6,181 nt of DNA from Thermococcus sp. (lineage in GTDB: Archaea; Methanobacteriota_B; Thermococci; Thermococcales; Thermococcaceae), in the NCBI GenBank assembly GCA_015522395.1, contig WAMH01000127.1:1-6181 (forward strand), given 5' to 3'. Shown in pieces: positions 1 through 4,432 of the stretch; position 1 is the stretch's first letter; each line of letters opens with the position of its first letter. The translations under genes were made by a program, and so were the position numbers. Below the pieces are notes generated by a model that was not told the DNA's origin, ran no database searches, and worked only from the letters and a program-made list of their open reading frames with translations.

Positions 1-91
1 CCGAGGAGATGAGACCGGAGATTCCCCACGCGAGGTATGAGAATGCAAGGAAAAGCCCGATCGAAACCGCCGGCAGGAGCCACTTCGACAT
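1..91 (-). CDS. N-terminal fragment of an unidentified membrane protein (runs off the left edge)
   Basis: An open frame begins with ATG at 91 and continues past base 1, giving 30 complete codons. The visible N-terminus begins MSKWLLPAVSIGLF and goes on with almost only hydrophobic residues to about residue 28. With one lysine at position 3 before the hydrophobic run, it looks like a signal anchor or first transmembrane helix. A purine-rich Shine-Dalgarno-like stretch, AGGTGGGGG (94-102), lies a few bases upstream and supports this start; I see no in-frame alternative in the window. The radical SAM gene ends 41 bases upstream on the same strand, so the two could be cotranscribed, although T-rich stretches lie between them. 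I do not recognise the family from so short a piece. The start and membrane character are fairly secure; function is unknown. Confidence 0.6.
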   Translation of the reverse strand, partial: MSKWLLPAVSIGLFLAFSYLAWGISGLISS

Positions 92-132
92 CTCCCCCAC
101 CTATTATATGCTTTGAAAAAGGACGTAAAAGC

Positions 133-1413
133 CTAACGCCGGCAGACGTCTTTCACGGGGACCGTGTGGCTCATAGGCTCCTCATAGAACTCGTCCATCA
201 GCCTCTGCAGCTTCCTCGAAAGCTCCATCTGGTTGCCCCACGAACCCTCGATTTTGCCCTTCGCCGCCATCCTGCCCAGGAACTTCTTCATCTCGTCGCT
301 TAGCGGTGAGGGCTTACAGCGAGACCAGGGAGACCCGGGCAGGGGCATGAAGTAGTGGGCGCGGACCTTCCCGCCCTTCCCCATGACCCACCTCATCAGC
401 TCGATGCTCTTCCTCTGGCTTTCCTCACTTTCATTTGGCAGTCCCACGATGAAATCCACAACAGGCTCAAAGCCGTACTCAATCATGTACTCAACCGCCC
501 GTTTAACGTGATCGATTCTGTGGAGGCGGTGCATAGCTTTAAGCATGGCATCGTCGCCGCTCTGCGCCCCTATCGCCAGGCGCCTGTTGTCCGCGTAGTC
601 GATGAGGAGTTCAAGAGTCTCCGGCAGGACGAACTCCGGCCTTACCTCGCTCGGGAAGGTGCCGTAGAAGAGCCTTCTGCCCTCATTCCTCAGCGGCTGG
701 AGTGCTTTGAGAAGGGCTTCGAGCTTGTTTAGCTTGAGTATTGCTCCAGGGGAACCGTAAGCAAAGGCGTTCGGCGTTATGTAGCGCATGTCCTTCATCC
801 TGCGCGAGTATTTTACGATCTGATCAATCGGCCTGTGCCTCATCCTGAACCCCTTGATGTATGGCGTCTGGCAGTAGTAGCAGCCGAAGGGACAGCCCCT
901 GCTGATTTCTATCGGTGAAATCAGCCTTACCGACTCAGGATACGGCGGAAAGCGCCAGAAGTCCTCCACCTTGGCGAAGCCGGTGAAGATAAATTCACCG
1001 TTGAGGTGGAATGCGAGACCTTTGATCCCCAGCAGATCTCTGGTTATTCTGTAACCAGTCTTCTTCAGCGTGGTGAGAAGTTTGTAGAGAACCTCTTCTC
1101 CCTCGCCGATTACGGCGATATCAAAGCCGAGCTGGTTGAGGGTGTGTTTGGGCATCGCTATCGCGTGATAGCCGCCCGCTATCAAGAGTGCTCCCCGCTC
1201 CTTGAGAAGTTTAACCTCCTCCGGCAGGGAACCCCATATCTCCTCGGTGAAGAAGGAGTAGAGAACCACCTTCGGCCTTGCCTTGAGAATCTCGCCGAAG
1301 TCCTTCGTTATGAGCAGTTCGCTTAGGTCAAAGCCCTGACTCTCCAGTGCACCGAGGAGGTGGACGAAGGCGTTGTGGTTGCGCTTGGTCATCCTAACGG
1401 CTATCTCGGGCAT
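133..1413 (-). CDS. Radical SAM protein with N-terminal B12-binding-like domain (MJ_1487-like family)
   Basis: This 426-residue protein has the radical SAM signature C-x3-C-x2-C at Cys174, Cys178 and Cys181 (SRGCPFGCYYCQTP), which binds the 4Fe-4S cluster that cleaves S-adenosylmethionine. Residues about 40-125 resemble a cobalamin-binding Rossmann fold, with GGYH at 80-83 and IGEGEE at 102-107, as in proteins that pair a B12 domain with radical SAM. I see no classical DxHxxG histidine motif, so cobalamin binding is uncertain. Later motifs, GAQSGDD (282-288) and DFIVGLPNESEE (320-331), fit the barrel core of MiaB/elongator-like radical SAM enzymes. Architecture and length fit the archaeal family typified by MJ1487, whose substrate is unknown to me. 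The frame stays open upstream to 1638, but that part overlaps the histone gene antisense to nothing sensible and is arginine/serine/proline-rich. ATG 1413 is chosen because a TATA-like box lies about 24 bases upstream; no Shine-Dalgarno is visible. A second ATG seven codons in is possible. Stop is TAG. Confidence 0.88.
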   Translation of the reverse strand: MPEIAVRMTKRNHNAFVHLLGALESQGFDLSELLITKDFGEILKARPKVVLYSFFTEEIWGSLPEEVKLLKERGALLIAGGYHAIAMPKHTLNQLGFDIAVIGEGEEVLYKLLTTLKKTGYRITRDLLGIKGLAFHLNGEFIFTGFAKVEDFWRFPPYPESVRLISPIEISRGCPFGCYYCQTPYIKGFRMRHRPIDQIVKYSRRMKDMRYITPNAFAYGSPGAILKLNKLEALLKALQPLRNEGRRLFYGTFPSEVRPEFVLPETLELLIDYADNRRLAIGAQSGDDAMLKAMHRLHRIDHVKRAVEYMIEYGFEPVVDFIVGLPNESEESQRKSIELMRWVMGKGGKVRAHYFMPLPGSPWSRCKPSPLSDEMKKFLGRMAAKGKIEGSWGNQMELSRKLQRLMDEFYEEPMSHTVPVKDVCRR

Positions 1414-1432
1414 GATTGGAGACTTGAGAAGG

Positions 1433-1442
1433 GATTTAAAAC
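1433..1442 (-). promoter_or_regulatory. TATA-like box for the radical SAM gene, probably leaderless
   Basis: On the minus strand the sequence reads GTTTTAAATC. Its centre lies about 24-25 bases before the A of ATG 1413. Archaeal transcription usually starts about 25 bases downstream of the box centre, so the mRNA would begin at or next to the start codon. The absence of a Shine-Dalgarno sequence upstream of that ATG agrees. The BRE is not a good match. Confidence 0.5.
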
Positions 1443-1449
1443 CGTAACG

Positions 1450-1492
1450 GAACAAAAACGGGAAGTAAAAGCCAGGAAGGCCTTCAGGCCTT
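1450..1492 (-). terminator. Probable histone transcription terminator: hairpin over the stop codon, then T-rich tracts
   Basis: A perfect inverted repeat AAGGCC / GGCCTT (1477-1482 and 1487-1492) encloses a four-base loop that, read on the minus strand, is TGAA and so contains the histone TGA stop. Downstream on that strand come TTTT (1467-1470) and TTTTT (1454-1458). Archaeal RNA polymerase terminates mainly at U-rich tracts, so the T runs are the stronger evidence; a role for the hairpin is inferred. Confidence 0.5.
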
Positions 1493-1687
1493 GATGGCGA
1501 GCTTGATGTCCTCGGCCTTAACGGTCTTCCTGCCAGCGTGCCTGGCGTACTCGGTAGACTTCTTGGCAAGCTCAATGGCGTACTCCTCAAGGTACTCGGC
1601 GAGAACCTTCGCCGCGTCCTCGCTGACCCTCTCGGCACCGGCCTTCCTTATAATCCTATCAATTGGGGCAATCGGCAACTCGGCCAT
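1484..1687 (-). CDS. Archaeal histone (HMf/HpkA-type)
   Basis: The 67-residue product is a single histone fold, the normal length of archaeal histones. It begins MAELPIAPIDRIIRKAGAER and ends with the conserved GRKTVKAEDIKLAIK segment. Visible hallmarks are Arg20 in the first loop region (AERVSEDA) and the R53-K54-T55 motif of the second loop, both contacting DNA in HMfB-like histones. Such proteins dimerise and stack into hypernucleosomes that wrap chromosomal DNA. ATG 1687 is preceded by a strong GGAGGTG (1694-1700) and by a good TATA/BRE at 1736-1752, consistent with high expression and transcription as its own unit. Thermococcus kodakarensis has two closely similar paralogues, HpkA and HpkB; I cannot say which one this corresponds to, so no symbol is given. 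Confidence 0.97.
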   Translation of the reverse strand: MAELPIAPIDRIIRKAGAERVSEDAAKVLAEYLEEYAIELAKKSTEYARHAGRKTVKAEDIKLAIKA

Positions 1688-1693
1688 TCACAA

Positions 1694-1700
1694 CACCTCC
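1694..1700 (-). promoter_or_regulatory. Strong Shine-Dalgarno of the histone gene
   Basis: GGAGGTG on the minus strand, six bases before ATG 1687. It is fully complementary to the usual 3' end of archaeal 16S rRNA and fixes the histone start. Confidence 0.9.
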
Positions 1701-1735
1701 TTAACGGGTTCTTCGGTTCCCTTTTAGGAAACAAA

Positions 1736-1752
1736 GATATATAAACCTTTCG
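1736..1752 (-). promoter_or_regulatory. BRE/TATA promoter of the histone gene
   Basis: The minus strand reads CGAAAGG followed by TTTATATATC, a near-ideal Thermococcales BRE plus TATA box. Transcription would be expected to start near 1715, giving a leader of roughly 30 bases that includes the Shine-Dalgarno site. Confidence 0.85.
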
Positions 1753-1973
1753 ATAAACAGGGGCTTTTCCGCCCCTTTAATGCCCGTTCAACCCGACAGA
1801 ATATATAAGTGGACCATAGGAATTTTTTGAGGTAACCATACAATCATCAACGGTTTCCAAAAACTGTTCTGCCCCATAAGGACCTTCTCCCAGGTGAAGA
1901 CTTTGGAAGGTGTATAAGAGATGCGAGATCGGAGACTAAAGGTAAGGAGTAATCTAGCCCAAGAAATTGCGGA
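1753..1973. other. Intergenic region between the histone promoter and dcd
   Basis: I see no credible gene here. It holds a GGGGC / GCCCC hairpin (1760-1775, six-base loop) next to the histone promoter, a second TATA-like stretch at 1799-1809, and an ACCTTC / GAAGGT inverted repeat (1882-1887, 1906-1911). A minus-strand TTTTT at 1857-1861 could terminate dcd transcripts. Open frames here are very short and lack ribosome binding sites. Confidence 0.6.
1798..1811 (-). promoter_or_regulatory. Second TATA-like element upstream of the histone gene (orientation uncertain)
   Basis: The minus strand reads CCACTTATATATTC, close to a TTTATATA box, about 64 bases upstream of the main histone TATA. No BRE is evident, and the AT core is nearly symmetrical, so it could also point rightward. 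It might drive a longer histone transcript or a small RNA, or be chance. Confidence 0.25.
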
Positions 1974-2444
1974 TCAGAGTTTTCTTCGCCTTGATAAAGC
2001 CACATGCCGGCTGCCCTGGTAGTTGCCATGGTACGGATTCTTTGAAGGATCCTCCAGGCGGAGAAAAGCAATCTGGACGAAGCGCTCGCCGTAGGCCAGC
2101 TCGATGGGCCTCTCCGAGGCGTTGAAGAGCGCGAGAGTTAGGTTGCCGTCCCATCCGGGATCTACCCAGGCGAAAGACCCGATGAGGCCTTCCCTCGCGA
2201 GACTGCTCCTGATCTTCATGTCCCCCATGATGTCATCGGGGAGATTAACGCGCTCCAAGGTCAAAACAAGGGCGTGGGTTTTGGGAGGAATCAGGAGTCC
2301 GCCCGTTCCCTCAACGTCGATCGATTCATCGTTTATGTACGCCTCATTACCAACGCGCAGGTCGTAGCCCGCCGGCTGAAGGGACTTCTCACTGAAGGGC
2401 TCGATGAGGATCTCCTTTCTGATTTTCCAGTCCGGAAGCATCAT
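1974..2444 (-). CDS. dcd: dCTP deaminase (Dcd, dUTPase superfamily)
   Basis: The 156-residue protein belongs to the Dcd/Dut trimeric superfamily. Dcd converts dCTP to dUTP plus ammonia, feeding dTMP synthesis; some archaeal members also hydrolyse dUTP to dUMP, and sequence alone does not settle which applies. Visible motifs are AGYDLRVG (25-32), the RSSLAREG loop (79-86, with Ser80 and Arg84 matching the substrate-binding residues of E. coli Dcd), AWVDPGWDGNL (92-102), and GERFVQIAF (119-127) with the catalytic glutamate at 120. The C-terminal NYQGS (141-145) closes over the nucleotide in relatives. The length is that of the short Thermococcales form. Two adjacent ATGs (2444 and 2441) follow GGTGG (2450-2454); the first is chosen, but the second is equally possible. 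It diverges from the tRNA gene across a 47-base gap, and its own promoter is not clear. Confidence 0.95.
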   Translation of the reverse strand: MMLPDWKIRKEILIEPFSEKSLQPAGYDLRVGNEAYINDESIDVEGTGGLLIPPKTHALVLTLERVNLPDDIMGDMKIRSSLAREGLIGSFAWVDPGWDGNLTLALFNASERPIELAYGERFVQIAFLRLEDPSKNPYHGNYQGSRHVALSRRRKL

Positions 2445-2458
2445 TCAAACCACCGCAA

Positions 2459-2471
2459 GCTTTATTTTATC
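2459..2471 (+). promoter_or_regulatory. Probable TATA box of the tRNA-Arg gene
   Basis: The plus strand contains GCTTTATTTTATC, whose centre is about 27 bases before the first base of the tRNA at 2492, the spacing expected for archaeal transcription starting at or just before the tRNA. It sits inside the 47-base gap shared with divergent dcd, whose promoter must occupy the same DNA. Confidence 0.5.
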
Positions 2472-2491
2472 GACCCTTAAAACACTTCCGA

Positions 2492-2567
<76 letters not shown>

Positions 2568-2573
2568 TCAGCC

Positions 2574-2588
2574 CTTTGCTTCGCAAAG
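2574..2588. repeat. Hairpin 1: CTTTGC / GCAAAG, three-base loop
   Basis: A perfect six-base inverted repeat with loop TTC starts seven bases after the encoded CCA of the tRNA. It shares its stem sequence with the hairpins at 2854-2870 and 2958-2983. It might act as a tRNA 3' processing or termination element, or mark one end of a repeat. Confidence 0.6.
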
Positions 2589-2714
2589 CGCTGGCGGAAA
2601 GTTAAAGACTGCTCATGATGTGTTCCTAAGCCCTTGTACGTGCTTTTCAAGTGCTTTACTTCCAGTGGCTTTCACGCTCAAGCTGACTTTTTTAGACGGG
2701 GTTTACTTTTAGTA

Positions 2715-2729
2715 GCGCCCGAAGGGCGC
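2715..2729. repeat. Hairpin: GCGCCC / GGGCGC, three-base loop
   Basis: A perfect six-base, all G/C inverted repeat with loop GAA, set in AT-rich surroundings. It has the same stem and loop sizes as the first CTTTGC hairpin but a different stem sequence. Confidence 0.55.
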
Positions 2730-2853
2730 GAAGGAGATAAACCCAATCAAGGATTAGCCATCCACCAAAGAAAGCCCACTAAAACCCTCCCCATTACCAA
2801 GCACGTACGAACCACTCCAAGGCGATTAAATAAGGCCAGAATTGTTTGGTCGA

Positions 2854-2870
2854 CCTTTGCCATGCAAAGG
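2854..2870. repeat. Hairpin 2: CCTTTGC / GCAAAGG, three-base loop
   Basis: A perfect seven-base inverted repeat with loop CAT. The CTTTGC/GCAAAG core is identical to that of the hairpins at 2574-2588 and 2958-2983. Confidence 0.6.
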
Positions 2871-2947
2871 CTGCTGGGGGACTACAAAATCCAGTCCAGC
2901 GGTTTCAATGGAATCTCATTCTCAAACTGGCGATTTAAGGGGAACCA

Positions 2948-2983
2948 CAAACTTTGATCAAACTTTGCCTGCGCAAAGTTTGA
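2948..2983. repeat. Hairpin 3 and direct repeat of CAAACTTTG
   Basis: CAAACTTTG occurs at 2948-2956 and again at 2959-2967, and its complement follows. The second copy forms the left arm of a perfect 11-base inverted repeat (TCAAACTTTGC, 2958-2968; GCAAAGTTTGA, 2973-2983) with loop CTGC. It lies 18 bases beyond the rpl12 stop and could reinforce termination or stabilise the 3' end of the ribosomal mRNA. I have an unverified impression of similar palindromes in other Thermococcus intergenic regions. Confidence 0.65.
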
Positions 2984-3001
2984 AAGAAAAGGGAAGAGGG
3001 T
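2984..3001 (-). terminator. T-rich terminator after rpl12
   Basis: Right after the rpl12 TGA the minus strand is pyrimidine-rich and includes CCCTTTTCTTT, then runs into the 11-base hairpin at 2958-2983. U-rich tracts are the main intrinsic termination signal of archaeal RNA polymerase, and this is the expected end of the ribosomal operon. Confidence 0.5.
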
Positions 3002-3319
3002 TCAGCCGAAGAGGGCGCCGAGACCGGCGAGGGCCTCCTCCTCGCTGGCCTCCTCTTCCTCTTCCTCCTCTTCCTCCTGGGCGGCCTCAGCCGGGGCCTC
3101 GGCAGCCGGAGCAGCGGCAACGGCAACCGGGGCGGCAACCGGCATGGCGGCCTTCTCGATGACCTCGTCGATGTTAACTCCCTCAAGGGCGGCAACGAGA
3201 GCCTTTATCCTGGCCTCGTCGGCGCTAACACCAGCGGCCTCAAGGACCTTCTTAAGGTTCTCCTCGGTTATCTCCTTACCAGCGGCGTGGAGCAGCAGAG
3301 CGGCATACACGTACTCCAT
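3002..3319 (-). CDS. rpl12: 50S ribosomal protein L12 (archaeal P1/P2 type)
   Basis: The 105-residue acidic stalk protein forms dimers on P0 and recruits translation GTPases (EF-1A, EF-2) to the ribosome. Residues 1-58 are the helical dimerisation domain (MEYVYAALLLHAAGKEIT at the start), 58-80 an Ala/Pro/Val-rich hinge, 82-90 an uninterrupted glutamate run, and 91-105 the conserved tail ending ALAGLGALFG that contacts factors. ATG 3319 is chosen over an in-frame TTG at 3334 because GGAGGTG (3326-3332) lies just upstream and homologues start MEYVYAALLL; the TTG would fall on the Shine-Dalgarno itself. It follows rplP0 after 77 bases with no clear TATA box, so it is probably cotranscribed, and its strong ribosome site may help give the several L12 copies needed per ribosome. 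Confidence 0.97.
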   Translation of the reverse strand: MEYVYAALLLHAAGKEITEENLKKVLEAAGVSADEARIKALVAALEGVNIDEVIEKAAMPVAAPVAVAAAPAAEAPAEAAQEEEEEEEEEASEEEALAGLGALFG

Positions 3320-3325
3320 TTTTCG

Positions 3326-3332
3326 CACCTCC
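3326..3332 (-). promoter_or_regulatory. Shine-Dalgarno that fixes the rpl12 start
   Basis: GGAGGTG on the minus strand, six bases before ATG 3319. It overlaps the alternative TTG codon at 3334, making that longer start implausible. Confidence 0.9.
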
Positions 3333-3397
3333 AATCATCTTCATTTTTTCATTCATTTCACACGGATTCGTTCAGGGATACGAGGGAAATGGAAAGT

Positions 3398-4420
3398 TCA
3401 GCCGAAGAGCGCGCCCAGTCCCGCGAGCGCGTCCTCTTCGCTGGCTTCCTCCTCTTCCTCTTCTTCCTCGGCCTCCTCAACCTTCTCCTCGGTTGGCTGA
3501 GGAGCCGTGGCAACTGCCATTTGTGCCTGAGCGTTTAAAAGCTCTTTGGTCTTCTCGTCAAGCAACTCTTCCGGAAGCTCCTGTGCTATGAGCAGGACAG
3601 CACGGAGCGCCCTGCCAAAGACATCCTCGACTGTCTCCTTGGTGATGTAACCAGCCTTGACAGCGACGTTCTTCGCTCCAAGGAACGCCTTCTGGATGAT
3701 GGCCTCGATGGTCTCGCTCGTCGGGTAGGCGGTGTTGACCGACAGGTTGAACGCGTGCATGTAGGCCTGCTGGATCATGTTGATGTACTCGTTCTCGTCG
3801 ATGGCAAGGACGTCCGGGGTGTAGACTATGCCGTCCTCGTAGGCGGCAAGCAGGTTGAGACCGACCTCAAGCGGCTCGATTCCGAGCGCGTTCAGGATCC
3901 TTGCCATCTGGTCGGTGATTACTTCTCCGGCCTTGAGGGCGGTGTAGTCCTTCTGTATGCTGACCTTACCCTTCTCGATCCTCGCCGGGATTCCAAGGGC
4001 CTGCATCTCACCAACGAGGGGGCCCGGCGCGAGTGATGTCGGTCCGGCCGGAATGACGACATCGTGTGGAACTACAGCGCCGGCCTTGGCCGGAGCCGGG
4101 GTCTTGCTCTCCTCGAGGAGTTTGTAGAGCTTGAACGGGTTCATCTCGGTGGCGAGTATTCCGGCCCCGCCCTGAATGTGGTCTATGAGCTTCTCGAGTT
4201 CAGGGTTGTTAAGCTCTTCCGCGGCCCTCTTAATGGCCAGCTCTATGAGGGTGTTCCTGCTGACCCTGAGGAGCGCCTTGCCGCGGAGCTTCTCACGCAT
4301 CTTGCTGAGCGGATAGGCTGGGACGCCGGCCACGTCAACGAGCGCTATCACTGGGTAGCTCTTGATGATCTTGGTGAGTTCCTCAACTTCCTTCTTCTTC
4401 CACTCTGCAACGTGGGCCAT
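3398..4420 (-). CDS. rplP0: 50S ribosomal protein L10/P0 (stalk base)
   Basis: This 340-residue protein anchors the ribosomal stalk: its N-terminal part binds 23S rRNA with L11, and its C-terminal helices hold L12 dimers (three in Pyrococcus). Residues 1 to about 105 are the L10 core (MAHVAEWKKKEVEELTK, with SRNTLIELA at 54-62). About 106-185 is the archaeal/eukaryotic insertion domain, with GPTSLAPGP at 126-134. About 205-290 is helical and should carry the L12 sites. Residues 311-325 are glutamate-rich, and the end (ASEEDALAGLGALFG) nearly copies the L12 tail. Length matches the archaeal family. ATG 4420 is chosen over a GTG three codons upstream (4429), because that GTG is part of the Shine-Dalgarno GAGGTGA (4426-4432). 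The same GAGGTGA includes the rpl1 stop codon, so the genes are five bases apart and translation is probably coupled. Confidence 0.97.
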   Translation of the reverse strand: MAHVAEWKKKEVEELTKIIKSYPVIALVDVAGVPAYPLSKMREKLRGKALLRVSRNTLIELAIKRAAEELNNPELEKLIDHIQGGAGILATEMNPFKLYKLLEESKTPAPAKAGAVVPHDVVIPAGPTSLAPGPLVGEMQALGIPARIEKGKVSIQKDYTALKAGEVITDQMARILNALGIEPLEVGLNLLAAYEDGIVYTPDVLAIDENEYINMIQQAYMHAFNLSVNTAYPTSETIEAIIQKAFLGAKNVAVKAGYITKETVEDVFGRALRAVLLIAQELPEELLDEKTKELLNAQAQMAVATAPQPTEEKVEEAEEEEEEEEASEEDALAGLGALFG

Positions 4421-4425
4421 CTCCC

Positions 4426-4432
4426 TCACCTC
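4426..4432 (-). promoter_or_regulatory. rplP0 Shine-Dalgarno overlapping the rpl1 stop codon
   Basis: GAGGTGA on the minus strand: its last three bases are the TGA stop of rpl1, and it sits five bases before ATG 4420. This overlap suggests translational coupling from L1 to P0, the route by which L1 binding to its own mRNA could also lower P0 and L12. Confidence 0.8.

Larger units (their letters stand above)
2568..3001. other. 434-base gene-free region between convergent tRNA-Arg and rpl12
   Basis: No ORF here has a ribosome binding site or recognisable product. The longest open stretch is on the plus strand from a TTG at 2634 to 2957, and I do not call it a gene. The region looks more AT-rich than its flanks and contains four small-loop hairpins (listed separately), a plus-strand T6 at 2688-2693 that could end tRNA read-through, and the minus-strand T-rich terminator of rpl12 at its right edge. 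It may be a dispersed intergenic repeat; that needs a genome comparison. Confidence 0.6.

Noticed and set aside
101..112. GCATATAATAGG as a TATA box for the left-edge membrane protein
   Set aside because: Its centre is only about 15 bases before the ATG, so the transcript would start inside the coding sequence, and a Shine-Dalgarno lies between.
1414..1638. Upstream extension of the radical SAM frame
   Set aside because: It runs through the histone coding sequence in another frame and gives an Arg/Ser/Pro-rich peptide without the character of a domain.
2614..2686. Possible C/D box sRNA (ATGATGT and CTGA)
   Set aside because: The C box has a mismatch at its last base, no internal D'/C' boxes or terminal stem are seen, and about 70 bases is longer than usual.
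2902..2926. GTTTCAAT ... AAAC segment reminiscent of a Thermococcales CRISPR repeat
   Set aside because: Only the ends are similar; there is one copy, no spacing pattern, no leader and no cas genes.
2634..2957. Plus-strand 107-codon open frame after the tRNA
   Set aside because: It begins with TTG, has no Shine-Dalgarno site or recognisable domain, and spans several perfect palindromes. It is treated as non-coding, though genome comparison could change that.
3282..3356. Short frame starting at ATG 3356 and overlapping the rpl12 start
   Set aside because: It lacks its own Shine-Dalgarno, ends after about 26 codons, and arises from an A-rich leader with several chance ATGs.
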